Source of the DNA: Nitrospira sp. ST-bin4 | Lineage (GTDB): Bacteria > Nitrospirota > Nitrospiria > Nitrospirales > Nitrospiraceae | Reading direction: 5' to 3' | Length of the DNA: 29,935 nucleotides | Assembly: GCA_002083565.1 (NCBI GenBank) | Contig: MSXM01000002.1 | Location: forward strand, 1 to 29,935 | In this document: positions 22,316-29,935 of the stretch, in pieces | Layout of the letters: each line of letters begins with the position of its first letter | Numbering within the stretch: position 1 is the first letter of the stretch | The notes under the pieces: model-generated | Database searches by the model: none | Told to the model about the DNA's origin: nothing | Seen by the model: the letters and a program-made list of their open reading frames with translations, nothing else | Program-made: the position numbers and the translations under genes

Positions 22316-23194
22316 TCATTTGGCCTTGCGCAGAACCTGAAAAATGAATGCAGATGGTACTACTGCTGCCATTTTCCCACCTGTGCTATCGGATACCGTA
22401 CCATGAACGAGACCTACGCAATGAAGACCGCCGCCAAGAACAAGGCTCGCCCCCTTGGTGTATGCACCGGGAAGTGCACACACCGGTGAGCCACTGAAAC
22501 CACCGATGCTAGGGCTATCGAGCAGGAAGTAGGTTCCAGGATCGTCCTTGGCCAAGACTGATAAAGTTAGGAGGCCGCTTGCAGGATGTGACTCACGTGA
22601 CAGGGGCGAGAACCTTTCGCCAATCCCTAGACCCAGAGGGAAACCTAGCGTGGTCAACGCGCGTGATCGAAGAGGAGAGGCGAGTTCTTCCTGAAAGAGA
22701 GCAAGCGGAAGGAAGTGCTGTTGGAGGTGAGGAAATAGGTTCTTCTTGGGTTTAAGCCGTAGGACAGCTATGTCCGCCTGATCATGGGACTCCCAGGTGG
22801 GAGATTCGCCATCGCCAGTCAGATCTGAAATTGGGAAGGAGAGGGGCTTATCCTTCTCGGTCTTGATTGTTACGATCGATTCTTGCGACGTGGCGCGGGC
22901 AACATGGTTGGCGGTTACAAGAAAGAGAGCCTGTTTATCAACCACGAAGAAGGCCGTTCCAGTTTCCATCAGAACTCTTGGCTTCGGTTCCTTATCGCCA
23001 GGCCCCTTTATGTATAGTTCGTGTGGTTTTCCGTCGACCTGCATGGTCTGAATCTTGGGCGTTTGGATGAAAGCTACGGCGGCAGCTAACATCTCGAGCG
23101 GGTCCTGTTCTTCGGCAACAGCCGCGGGGACCCACGCGGCGAAAAGTAGGCCAGCGATCCCAAACAGAGCTGAGTTGGTCACTGAGTTATGCAT
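22316..23194 (-). CDS. Secreted trypsin-like serine protease
   Basis: 292 residues. The N-terminus ALFGIAGLLFAAWVPAAVAEE is a cleavable signal peptide, so the enzyme is periplasmic or secreted. The chymotrypsin-fold catalytic triad can be followed: H97 in LFLVTANHVA, D141 in DQADIAVLRL, and S235 in IGGFSGSPVCALP. Usual DegP-like proteases carry a PDZ domain after this point; none is seen, and the protein ends in TGGKMAAVVPSAFIFQVL. The region TLGFPLGLGIGERFSPL lies between D and S as expected. Substrate is unknown. It has its own hairpin terminator and a possible promoter upstream. Confidence 0.85.
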   Translation of the reverse strand: MHNSVTNSALFGIAGLLFAAWVPAAVAEEQDPLEMLAAAVAFIQTPKIQTMQVDGKPHELYIKGPGDKEPKPRVLMETGTAFFVVDKQALFLVTANHVARATSQESIVTIKTEKDKPLSFPISDLTGDGESPTWESHDQADIAVLRLKPKKNLFPHLQQHFLPLALFQEELASPLRSRALTTLGFPLGLGIGERFSPLSRESHPASGLLTLSVLAKDDPGTYFLLDSPSIGGFSGSPVCALPGAYTKGASLVLGGGLHCVGLVHGTVSDSTGGKMAAVVPSAFIFQVLRKAK

Positions 23195-23260
23195 TAGACC
23201 TCAAAATCATTTAGCCGTGATAGATTGGGGGGTATCCCTTCTGCAACAAGACGCGAGAAC

Positions 23261-23289
23261 AAGCTACTTTCTGTGCGGCATTGTGTCAA
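23261..23289 (-). promoter_or_regulatory. Possible sigma70 promoter for the serine protease gene
   Basis: On the minus strand a perfect TTGACA (23289-23284) is followed after 17 bases by TAGCTT (23266-23261), a weak -10. The leader to the ATG at 23194 would be about 60 bases. Confidence 0.3.
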
Positions 23290-23457
23290 CTAGACAAGGA
23301 TAGACAGAAGGGTCCTGAGGGATGGTTTTGATTTGTACATTTCCTATCAGACGTGTCTCTCTGCCCGGCCTTGGCTGCCATGACGAAGTGAAAGAAATAG
23401 CGGTCAAGCGAGGCCAAATCACTGCCGTAGGTTGGTCCTCCGATACTCTGGGCATGT

Positions 23458-23487
23458 GGCCCGGCCGCCTGGAGTGGCGGCCGGGCC
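23458..23487 (-). terminator. Strong GC hairpin after the copper-storage gene
   Basis: A perfect 12-bp stem GGCCCGGCCGCC/GGCGGCCGGGCC with a 6-base loop TGGAGT, 20 bp beyond the stop codon of the Csp-like gene. No U-tract follows on either strand, so it may work as a transcript-stabilising or non-canonical terminator. Confidence 0.6.
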
Positions 23488-23507
23488 ATGCACACTGAAT
23501 TGAGCGG

Positions 23508-24050
23508 CTACGCCGTCCCTTTCGGTGCCATCCGCTCACAAGATTCCGCACAACGGCGGCACATTTCGGCGCACTGCTTTATCAACTGATCGTTTCCCTG
23601 TAGTTGCTCGCAACTCTCTGCGCATCGCCGACAGATTTCAGAACAGAGGCTGCATGTGCGATCGTGAAATGAAGACCCTCTGGCCATATAATCAGCTGTC
23701 GTCGTACATATCTGCGCACAATCCATTAATAAGCGGATGTGGTCCGGGGCTGCATGGCGGCCTCCGAGTCTTAAGCAATGTCCGATCATTTGGATGCAGA
23801 GCGTATGGCAGTCCTGGCAGAGCTGAATACATTGCGTCATTTCATCCATCATGTGGTGGCGTTCCGAGGCGGGTGTTTTTTCTGAAGCCTGAAGAAGTGC
23901 GGGTTCCGAGATCCTATTGGACGGTGGGATCGGATCATGGGCTGCATCATGTGTTGCGGCCTCCACCCCCCGTAGCATCATCAATGATGCGCCCGTCGCG
24001 AGCAGAGAGGCGCCGGTGGTCACCAATGTTCTTCTGCTGATGTCAGACAT
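23508..24050 (-). CDS. Tat-exported copper-storage-like protein (Csp1 / DUF326 four-helix bundle)
   Basis: 180 residues from the ATG at 24050 with a GGGGGAA site upstream. The N-terminus ISRRTLVTTGASLLATGAS contains the twin-arginine signal, so the folded protein is exported, as in Csp1 of methanotrophs. The mature part is a cysteine-lined helical bundle: 16 cysteines, mostly in C-x3-C and C-x2-C spacing on successive helices (C74, 78, 81, 85, 92, then 111, 115, then 133, 136, 140, 143, 147, then 160, 164, 167, 171). Such bundles hold many Cu(I) ions inside the helix core. Its role is probably copper buffering in the periplasm, useful to an organism rich in copper enzymes. The 110-residue secreted gene upstream on the same strand may be linked. 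Confidence 0.88.
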   Translation of the reverse strand: MSDISRRTLVTTGASLLATGASLMMLRGVEAATHDAAHDPIPPSNRISEPALLQASEKTPASERHHMMDEMTQCIQLCQDCHTLCIQMIGHCLRLGGRHAAPDHIRLLMDCAQICTTTADYMARGSSFHDRTCSLCSEICRRCAESCEQLQGNDQLIKQCAEMCRRCAESCERMAPKGTA

Positions 24051-24160
24051 AATTCCCCCTTTTCTGGCTTGTCGCCCACGGCCAGTCTTGTAGATCTGGC
24101 AATAGAACAAGTATGAAACTGCCTAGCGAGCTAGCGCAGGAAGCGAGACGGGAGAAGGTA

Positions 24161-24493
24161 TCAGATCCTCAGGACCGTGGTTTGGATCGACGGATGGATG
24201 GGAGTATCGGCACTGCGTGGTGGTTCGGTCACGCGAACAAACGGGATGAACGCATCGGGAGGAACATGGACGGGTACCGTGCATTCAAGATGGAGCGAGC
24301 TGATGGAAAGCTGAGCAGAAAACTGTGAGTGGGGACCTATTTCAAGAAAGGCATCGCAGGTCTCTCGAACAGGGTCCTCTGTTCCTGAGGAACAGTCCAT
24401 TTGGGTTGAGGGTGGTAATGGGAGGATGCAGGCGTAGGCGTTAAAGGTAAGGACGAGCAGCAAGAGCACAAGGAAGGTGGCCAATCGGCGCAT
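24161..24493 (-). CDS. Small secreted hypothetical protein
   Basis: 110 residues. MRRLATFLVLLLLVLTFNAYA is an n-h-c signal peptide followed directly by C-I-L-P; the Y-A-C junction is not a good lipobox, so secretion is more likely than lipidation, though a lipoprotein cannot be ruled out. The mature region has conserved-looking cysteines (CSSGTEDPVRETCDAFLEIG and LECTVPV), compatible with disulfides in the periplasm, and a proline-rich end. I do not recognise a family. It lies 110 bp upstream of the Csp-like gene on the same strand, so a shared copper or envelope-stress role is a guess. Confidence 0.65.
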   Translation of the reverse strand: MRRLATFLVLLLLVLTFNAYACILPLPPSTQMDCSSGTEDPVRETCDAFLEIGPHSQFSAQLSISSLHLECTVPVHVPPDAFIPFVRVTEPPRSADTPIHPSIQTTVLRI

Positions 24494-24552
24494 GAGAAAT
24501 GATAGCCTCGTTCATTGTTCCAGTCAATCGGGCGCCCTTCTCTGAGGCGGCC

Positions 24553-25668
24553 CTATCTACTGACTGCCGCGCGGGCATCTGCGGGGATCGTCACGGACAG
24601 GCCTAAGCCTGCCCCGGTCCAAGGCTGAAGGGCGGGGCCGTCGTATCGATAGCCTCCTTGGATGGGATCTGTCGAGAGCAGCAACGGCGTGTCCAGGTCC
24701 AGCACGTCGAACCCCTTCATGCCTAAGACCAGACTGAAGGAACAGCCCATCGCAATGCGCGACTCCAGCATGCCGCCGATCATGAGCTTCAGTCCTGAAC
24801 TCACAGTGAACGCTGCAATGTCCCTTGCTTCCGCCACACCGGTTTTCATGATCTTGATATTGATATAGTCTGCCGCGCCCTGTTCTATGACCCTACGTGC
24901 GTCGTCGAGGGAGCGCACGGATTCATCGGCTGCGACCGGGATGCCGCTCTCTCGTCGGATGGCGGCCATGCTGTCGAGATCATCCCGTACCACCGGCTGC
25001 TCCAACAAGACCATCACCCCGCCGAACTGTTGGACGCCTTTGGCAAAGGCCAGACATTCTTCGCGTGAGAATCCCTGATTGCCGTCACCGATGAATGAGA
25101 TGCCGGGTAACGCCCGGTGCAGGGATTCCAATCGGCGAATATCTTCATCGACATCTTTCCCCACCTTCATCTTGAACAGTCGAAAGCCCTGCTCATACCA
25201 GCCGCGAGCGAGCGATAACGTCTTTTCCTGAGTGGCAATCGGAATCGTAATGTCGGTGACGCGCGGTCGCACGTCGGCGCCGCCCCAGAACTGCCACAGG
25301 GGAATCTTTGCGCTCCGGCAGGAGGCGTCCAGCAGCGCGGTCTCAAGGGCACAGCGGGCTGCCGGTTGCAGAGGAGTTGCGTGAGCCATGCGGCCGGCTA
25401 GTTCGCGGGTGTCATGAACCGATTGGCCGAGGAGTGACGGTGCAAGGCTGGACAGCGCGTTTAGACAGGTCTCCCGATCTTCTCCTCCGACTTCAGGAAA
25501 CGGCGCCGCTTCCCCATAACCGTAGGTACCATCACGCAGGGTGATACGGACAAAGACGTTCTCCGCGACGACTCGCGCTCCGGTCGCAACGACAAACGGA
25601 TCCGTAATAGGAATATCGACGGGCCAGTACTCGACTCGTGCGATCACAGCGGCATGAAGATCTGCCAT
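24553..25668 (-). CDS. Dipeptide epimerase, enolase superfamily (L-Ala-D/L-Glu epimerase type)
   Basis: 371 residues, the normal length for muconate-lactonizing/dipeptide epimerase enzymes. Domain order: an N-terminal capping domain (VEYWPVDIPITDPFVVATG, YGYGEAAPFPEVGGED), then the beta-barrel with the catalytic K-x-K in FRLFKMKVGKD, metal ligands in FIGDGNQGFS, LLEQPV and VAADESVRS, and the second catalytic lysine in YINIKIMKTG, ending GGMLESRIAMGCSF. In the L-Ala-D/L-Glu epimerases this arrangement recycles murein peptides; a broader dipeptide range is equally possible. Substrate specificity is therefore inferred. It stands alone on the minus strand, divergent from the Fe-S carrier gene. 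Confidence 0.88.
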   Translation of the reverse strand: MADLHAAVIARVEYWPVDIPITDPFVVATGARVVAENVFVRITLRDGTYGYGEAAPFPEVGGEDRETCLNALSSLAPSLLGQSVHDTRELAGRMAHATPLQPAARCALETALLDASCRSAKIPLWQFWGGADVRPRVTDITIPIATQEKTLSLARGWYEQGFRLFKMKVGKDVDEDIRRLESLHRALPGISFIGDGNQGFSREECLAFAKGVQQFGGVMVLLEQPVVRDDLDSMAAIRRESGIPVAADESVRSLDDARRVIEQGAADYINIKIMKTGVAEARDIAAFTVSSGLKLMIGGMLESRIAMGCSFSLVLGMKGFDVLDLDTPLLLSTDPIQGGYRYDGPALQPWTGAGLGLSVTIPADARAAVSR

Positions 25669-26140
25669 CAGGGTTCCGTTGTCGTTGCGCGCAGATTACG
25701 TCTCAAACTCGGCCATTCCGTCTTCATGTGCCGCCGATTGTAGCAGAAATGTTTATGAACAACGCAGGCTGGATCGACGCTCGAGCGGCCCGTCCGAGAG
25801 GCGCATGAGATACGACCCCCGACGGCGTTCTTCCGCCCCTTTCTTGCCCGCGCACGTCCTTTCCATCAGTAGTGCTTGACTTCGGTGCCTAATGCGCCCA
25901 GGGTGATCGTATGACGTACTGAGCTACGCCGACTGTCCTATCCCTCGCGCGTCATCTTCCCTTCCTGCGCGACTGATTCCCTGGTCTCCGCCGCTTCTAC
26001 GCCGAATGTCCCTCGTCATCCCTCTGTAGACGACCTGCGTCCAAGAGCCATCGTCGCTTGAGGTTGCCGGGGTGTCTCCACATAGGATTCGATTTGAGGT
26101 CTGTCGACCATGTCAGTCAATGCCGAAAAGGAGCCATACC
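25669..26140. other. Long intergenic region between epimerase and Fe-S carrier genes
   Basis: 472 bases with no supported gene; short frames lack ribosome binding sites and look unlike proteins. It should hold the promoter for the Fe-S carrier and oxidoreductase operon, but no confident -35/-10 pair was found. A TTGACT at about 25876 has no matching -10 at the right distance. The stretch is rich in C and in short pyrimidine runs. Confidence 0.5.
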
Positions 26141-26461
26141 ATGATTACCATCACACCGATGGCAGAAAATAAGATCCGAGAACTCATGCAGGAAGAGAAG
26201 GACACGGTTGGGCTGCGCGTGTATGTGAAAGGCGGCGGCTGCCATGGCTACCAGTACGGGATGGCCTTCGAGTCCGCAATGAGCGATGACGACACGGTGA
26301 TCGAGAAGGGCGACGTCAAGGTCATCATGGATTCGCAGAGCGCCCCGCTGCTGGTCGGCTGCGAAGTCGATTTCCATGACACGGTGCAAGGTTCCGGCTT
26401 TGCGATCAAGAACCCGCTGGCGAAAACAACCTGTGGCTGCGGCAGTTCATTCAGCGCATAA
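26141..26461 (+). CDS. Iron-sulfur cluster carrier, IscA/ErpA/HesB family
   Basis: 106 residues from the ATG at 26141, preceded by AAAGGAG; a longer frame upstream is less likely. A-type carriers receive Fe-S clusters and pass them to target enzymes. The three conserved cysteines are seen: C in GGGCHGYQYGM (family G-G-C-S/H-G-x-x-Y/F), and the C-G-C pair in KTTCGCGSSF near the C-terminus. The segment DSQSAPLLVGCEVDFHD is where other members have a conserved YLxGxxIDY; it carries an extra cysteine here. Gene order, directly before the 2-oxoacid:ferredoxin oxidoreductase genes with a 59-bp gap, suggests it supplies clusters to those subunits. Confidence 0.9.
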   Translation: MITITPMAENKIRELMQEEKDTVGLRVYVKGGGCHGYQYGMAFESAMSDDDTVIEKGDVKVIMDSQSAPLLVGCEVDFHDTVQGSGFAIKNPLAKTTCGCGSSFSA

Positions 26462-26520
26462 GGTCATCGCGTTCCGACATCGGTTCGGATACGCGATTGG
26501 ATCATGAAGGAGACTGGATC

Positions 26521-27729
26521 ATGGACACTACGTCAATCATCGGCACTAAGAATAGAAAAGGGCAAATCATTACCGATCCGCGCGTGATGATGAACGAGGC
26601 CCCTCGTACGCCGTCGTTTTTCACCGGCAGTGAAGTCATCAAAGAAGCCGTGAGACGCGCGAACGTCGATGTGATGGTGGCCTATCCCATTACGCCTCAG
26701 AGCGAGGCGGCCGCCCTGTGCGGGGAGCTCTTTGCCGAGGGCTATATCGGCGATTATTTCCGCGGGGAGAGCGAATTTGCGGTCATGTCACAGTGCGCCG
26801 GCGCCGCCTTTGGCGGGGCCCGTGTCTTCACGACGACCGCAGGGCCGGGAACCCTGCGAGCCATGGAAAACTTTCCGATGTGGGCCGGGGCCAGATTGCC
26901 GATCCAATGCATCGTGACATGTCGAGGGATCAATTCACCGCTCTCGATCCAGCCGGACACGATCGAGATTGCCTATCTCATGCAGACCGGGATGCTGGTC
27001 TGGCATGCGGAAACTGCACAGGATTTCTATGACTGGATTCTCAAGGGCTACATGGTGTCGGAGGAACCGGATGTCCACCTTCCCTTGGCCCTCTGTTGCG
27101 ATGGATTTTTCGTCACCCATACGAAAGATACGGTTGACCTGACTCCGGTCGAGATGTGCCTGCCGCCCTACGATCCCTATCGGTCCCCGGTGCCCTGTAT
27201 GGACATGGAATGTCCGCCGGTCCGGATGATGCGCGATCCCTTCGTGATGAAAAGCAACTACATCAGCTACGCCACGCACGCGAGCTGGCAACAGGAAGTC
27301 TGGGCGGCTGCGGAACGGTCGCGCAAGCACACGATAGCCTGGCTTGACGGCCTGATCGAGACGGAGAACGTCGATGCCGACATCCTCATCGTTTCGTCGG
27401 GAACAGCGGTCTCCCAAGGGCGGGAGGCCATCCGCCTGTTGGCCGATGAAGGAATTCGTGTCGGACTGGTGAAGATCAAGACCCTGCGGCCCTGGCCGGA
27501 GGAAGAACTGCGCGAAGCGACCAAGCATGCCTCACATATCATTGTGCCGGAGTTCAATGTCATCGGGTGGCTGGCGCGAGAACTCAAAGCCACGCTCCCC
27601 TACACTGAGCGGATCATTGCCGGACCACGCGTCTGTGGGGGCATGACCATGCCGCCGGAAATCATCGTGGAGGAAATCAAGAAAGCGATCGGGATGCGAT
27701 CCGGCGTGCTGGCCGGACGCGGGAGTTGA
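26521..27729 (+). CDS. 2-oxoacid:ferredoxin oxidoreductase, alpha subunit (PorA/ForA type)
   Basis: 402 residues from the ATG at 26521, which follows AAGGAG by 8 bases. The enzyme interconverts a 2-oxoacid (pyruvate or 2-oxoglutarate), CoA and ferredoxin with acyl-CoA and CO2; run reductively it fixes CO2 in the reductive TCA cycle. Hallmarks: VAYPITPQSEAA (residues 53-64), the CoA/TPP-domain loop, GESEFAVMSQCAGAAFGGAR, FTTTAGPGTLRAMENF, and a C-terminal transketolase-like part from ILIVSSGTAVSQGREAIRLL to TMPPEIIVEEI. No Fe-S motif is expected here. In Hydrogenobacter-type For complexes this subunit is followed by beta and gamma; beta follows here too. Which oxoacid is used cannot be told. 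Confidence 0.9.
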   Translation: MDTTSIIGTKNRKGQIITDPRVMMNEAPRTPSFFTGSEVIKEAVRRANVDVMVAYPITPQSEAAALCGELFAEGYIGDYFRGESEFAVMSQCAGAAFGGARVFTTTAGPGTLRAMENFPMWAGARLPIQCIVTCRGINSPLSIQPDTIEIAYLMQTGMLVWHAETAQDFYDWILKGYMVSEEPDVHLPLALCCDGFFVTHTKDTVDLTPVEMCLPPYDPYRSPVPCMDMECPPVRMMRDPFVMKSNYISYATHASWQQEVWAAAERSRKHTIAWLDGLIETENVDADILIVSSGTAVSQGREAIRLLADEGIRVGLVKIKTLRPWPEEELREATKHASHIIVPEFNVIGWLARELKATLPYTERIIAGPRVCGGMTMPPEIIVEEIKKAIGMRSGVLAGRGS

Positions 27730-27810
27730 ACATGACGCGAACGTCGAGGGACGGGATATCCACAACAGAGCGCACCGTGGCGCTCAGCAGGGTTGAGAGG
27801 AGAGAACACC

Positions 27811-28707
27811 ATGAGCAAGGAACGCATCACCATATCACCGGATCTCTATGACATTATGCCGCCGGACTATCAGGATCTGGTCAACCGTGCCACCTACGGT
27901 AAGGAAGACCGGGGATGGAAAGATATCGGGACATCCAAGGAACTGCTTGAGCAACATTCGTTGTGCGCCGGGTGCCCCGAGTCCATGGCGTTTCGGTACA
28001 TTCTTGCCGCGCTGCCCAATCCGGAAGACACCGTCATGGTCGGCTCAACCGGCTGCACCAGCCTGGTCTTCCCGCACGTCGCCATCCACAACATCCACTC
28101 GCTGTTCGGGAATCAGAACGCGGTGGCGTCCGGCTTGAAGCGGGCCTTGACGGTCCGCTTCCCGAATCGCATCAAGGATGTGGTCGTACTGGCGGGAGAC
28201 GGCGCGACAGTGGACATCGGCCTGGACATGACACTCCAGGCGTGGTTCCGGCAGGAGAAGTTCACCACCATTTGCTTCGACAACGAACTGTACGCCAATA
28301 CCGGCGGGCAGGAAAGCGGACTCATGCAGAAAGGGTTCGTCGCCAAGATGGCTCCGGTCGGCAAACTTTTCGACAAGGTGCGCCTTCCGGAGATCGCACG
28401 GGAATCCGGCTGCCATTACATCGTGAACTGCACGGTGAGCAAACCATCGCTCGTCGAGAGGGTCGTGCGTAACGCGGTTTTGATCGCGCGGGAAATCGGC
28501 CCCACCTACCTCCAGCTCTACACGCCCTGCATTTTGGAGATCGGCAAGGACAGCCAGGAGGGATTACAGGAAATGCGCGACGCGGAGAAACCGAACGAGC
28601 GGTTTGCGTTCAAGGAATATATCAGTGAGCCTGCGAAGGCGCTGCTGGCAGACATCGCCGCCAAGGCGAAAGACAAGAAGGCCGCCGCGAAACAGTTGGT
28701 TTCGTAA
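27811..28707 (+). CDS. 2-oxoacid:ferredoxin oxidoreductase, beta subunit 1 (PorB/ForB type)
   Basis: 298 residues from the ATG at 27811 with a GAGGAG site upstream. This is the TPP- and 4Fe-4S-binding subunit. Visible: cluster ligands C52-A-G-C55, C82 in GSTGCTS and C240 in LYTPC; the TPP/Mg2+ motif beginning GDGATVDIG (129-137) and continuing N158-ELYANTGGQ. All four cysteines and the full TPP motif are kept, so it should be active. It starts 81 bp after alpha. A second beta-like gene follows after 54 bp, which is unusual. The tail from 280 is lysine- and alanine-rich and differs from the paralogue. Confidence 0.9.
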   Translation: MSKERITISPDLYDIMPPDYQDLVNRATYGKEDRGWKDIGTSKELLEQHSLCAGCPESMAFRYILAALPNPEDTVMVGSTGCTSLVFPHVAIHNIHSLFGNQNAVASGLKRALTVRFPNRIKDVVVLAGDGATVDIGLDMTLQAWFRQEKFTTICFDNELYANTGGQESGLMQKGFVAKMAPVGKLFDKVRLPEIARESGCHYIVNCTVSKPSLVERVVRNAVLIAREIGPTYLQLYTPCILEIGKDSQEGLQEMRDAEKPNERFAFKEYISEPAKALLADIAAKAKDKKAAAKQLVS

Positions 28708-28761
28708 CAGCCATATACATTACCCCCGCAACCGCGGGTCACAGAGAGAGTGAGGTGTCGG

Positions 28762-29655
28762 ATGAGTCTCAACTATGTGAAATTCACGCCAGGATTCGAC
28801 GTGTTCATGCCGAAAGAATATCGGGATATGGTGGAGCACGGTCCCTTCGGGAAGAAAACGACGGTCTCGCAGATGGGTAGCTTCAAAGAAATTCTCGAGG
28901 AGCATCCCATGTGCGCCGGGTGCGCCATGACCCTGTTCATCCGGTTGGCCATTATCGCATTTCCGAATCCCGAAGACACGATTACGGTCGGGACAGCCGG
29001 ATGCGGCCGACTGGCCATTTCGCAGGCCGCCATTCCCTTCGTCTACGGCAATTACGGTGATCAGAACGGGGTTGCCAGCGGGTTGTCGCGCGGATTGCGG
29101 ATCCGGTTCGGCGACCAGCCCAAGGATGTCGTCGTGATGGCCGGTGACGGAGGCACGGCCGATATCGGTTTTCAACAAGTTCTCCATTCCTGGTTCCGGA
29201 AGGAACGATTCACGACAATCATGCTGGATAACGAGGTCTACGGCAATACGGGCGGACAAGAAAGCGGCATGACGGTCAGAGGGGCGGTGCTCAAGATGGC
29301 CCCGCTCGGCAAGAAATTCGAAAAGATGGATATGGTCGCCATGGCGAAGATCGCCGGCTGCGCCTACATCGCCACCGTCGTGCCGAACAATCCACGGCGG
29401 GTGGAAAGTTGTATCAAGAAGGCGGTCCTGATCGCACGAGAAGTCGGTCCGACCTATATTCAAGCCTATACGTCCTGCAACATCGAGTATGCGATCCCGA
29501 CCGACCAGGTGATGGCGGATGCCAAGACCGTCGAAGATGATCGCTACAAATTCACCGAGTACGTCAGCGACGAAGCCAAGGCGTACTTGACGGAGCGGTA
29601 CGGCTACAAGGAGTTTGCCCAGAAGCCGGCGGCGGCAGCGCTCCTGACGACATAA
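28762..29655 (+). CDS. 2-oxoacid:ferredoxin oxidoreductase, beta-type subunit 2
   Basis: 297 residues from the ATG at 28762, with a GAGG ribosome binding site. It is a clear paralogue of the gene before it, colinear over nearly the whole length. Cluster ligands C51-A-G-C54, C81 in GTAGCGR and C239 in AYTSC are kept, as is the TPP motif GDGGTADIG (128-136) with N157-EVYGNTGGQESG. The substrate-side segments differ (ISQAAIPFVYGNYGD against VFPHVAIHNIHSLFG), suggesting a different oxoacid or a hetero-beta complex. It is followed by a structured 230-bp gap and then another gene in the same direction, so the operon probably continues. Confidence 0.9.
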   Translation: MSLNYVKFTPGFDVFMPKEYRDMVEHGPFGKKTTVSQMGSFKEILEEHPMCAGCAMTLFIRLAIIAFPNPEDTITVGTAGCGRLAISQAAIPFVYGNYGDQNGVASGLSRGLRIRFGDQPKDVVVMAGDGGTADIGFQQVLHSWFRKERFTTIMLDNEVYGNTGGQESGMTVRGAVLKMAPLGKKFEKMDMVAMAKIAGCAYIATVVPNNPRRVESCIKKAVLIAREVGPTYIQAYTSCNIEYAIPTDQVMADAKTVEDDRYKFTEYVSDEAKAYLTERYGYKEFAQKPAAAALLTT

Positions 29656-29734
29656 CGGCATGGGTGGAAGATTCGGGCGCATGGTCCACACGACGCGTCC
29701 GGATCTTCCATCCTTCAGCTGACGGTCCATGCCG
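29656..29734 (+). terminator. Nested inverted repeat after the second beta gene
   Basis: An inner stem GGAAGATTCGGGCGC pairs with GCGTCCGGATCTTCC at 13 of 15 positions, and an outer stem CGGCATGG/CCATGCCG is perfect. The structure starts one base after the stop codon. No U-tract follows, so it may be an attenuator or RNA-stability element within the operon rather than a full stop. Confidence 0.5.
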
Positions 29735-29885
29735 ACGATCTGAAACGAGGTAGATGAGGGTAAAATTTCGCGCAACGCGTACCCTGGTTTTCCCATCTAC
29801 ACTGAAATCTGAACTCAACCGTCCGACACCGGCACGTCGTCTGCTTTGAAGCCATTCCGACGTTTCGCGTGGGAGGCAACAGATC

Positions 29886-29935
29886 ATGCAGACACTCAAT
29901 ATCGATCACCCCAATATGCCCGATCTTCAGTTCGC
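29886..29935 (+). CDS. Partial gene, start of a further protein (possibly next For subunit)
   Basis: The ATG at 29886 is preceded by GGGAGG at a suitable distance, and the frame is open to the window edge: M-Q-T-L-N-I-D-H-P-N-M-P-D-L-Q-F. Sixteen residues are too few to identify it. Position and strand suggest another subunit or accessory protein of the oxidoreductase operon, such as a gamma or small ferredoxin-like subunit. Confidence 0.6.
   Translation, partial: MQTLNIDHPNMPDLQF

Larger units (their letters stand above)
23195..23507. other. Intergenic region between protease and copper-storage genes
   Basis: 313 bases without a supported gene. It holds the possible protease promoter (23261-23289) and the strong hairpin after the copper-storage gene (23458-23487). 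Short frames across it have no protein-like features. Confidence 0.5.

Noticed and set aside
28720..29796. 358-residue open frame on the minus strand across the second beta subunit gene
   Set aside because: It is antisense to a gene with complete cofactor motifs, has no family resemblance and no ribosome binding site; high GC keeps such mirror frames open.
1..29935. CRISPR arrays, rRNA genes or a complete insertion sequence
   Set aside because: No regularly spaced repeats, no rRNA-like stretches and no full transposase with ends were seen on reading the window.

Overview
The window looks like chromosomal DNA of a Nitrospira-like bacterium (phylum Nitrospirota). This is inferred from moderately high GC, from the tandem 2-oxoacid:ferredoxin oxidoreductase genes at the right end (a reductive-TCA-type enzyme), and from a mix of exported copper, haem and carbohydrate genes. 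No rRNA or other marker gene is present, so the assignment stays tentative.

Layout. 1-2515: a MATE efflux transporter (cut by the window edge) diverges from a Cas4-like/DEDD nuclease fusion (DUF2779 type). 2516-4584: lower-GC accessory DNA with a weak hypothetical ORF and a MauJ-like protein carrying a HEPN-type R-x4-H motif. 4585-8521: tRNA-Ser(CGA) with a 3.9-kb island inserted in it. A 47-bp direct repeat covering the 5' half of the tRNA flanks the island. The island holds a truncated tyrosine integrase and a four-gene leftward operon. Two genes of that operon, a small two-helix membrane protein and an LPO_1073/Vpar_1526-like protein, share a short glutamine/glycine motif (Q-x-V-x3-S-x3-Q-A-G) at the C-terminus of one and the N-terminus of the other. 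That is the arrangement expected of amyloid- or RHIM-like signalling between sensor and membrane effector, and it is the best candidate for an undescribed (probably defence) system here.

8666-12338: core housekeeping genes: 4'-phosphopantetheinyl transferase, ThiI (without rhodanese domain), thioredoxin reductase and dephospho-CoA kinase. 12509-13873: an exported beta-helix protein and a small conserved-looking protein. 14221-19160: a GH63-type glucosidase followed by a GH133-type glycogen debranching enzyme. 19277-24493: mostly exported or small proteins: GlcG/HbpS-like protein, two lipoproteins (one with CxxCH and CxxxCH motifs), DUF3565, CPCC cysteine-rich protein, an IS110-type transposase remnant, a secreted serine protease, a Tat-exported copper-storage protein and a small secreted protein. 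24553-25668: an enolase-superfamily dipeptide epimerase.

26141-29935: an IscA/ErpA-type Fe-S carrier, then the alpha subunit and two tandem, complete beta subunits of a 2-oxoacid:ferredoxin oxidoreductase, and the first 16 codons of a further gene. The Fe-S carrier beside Fe-S enzymes suggests a supply role. No CRISPR array and no complete insertion sequence were seen.
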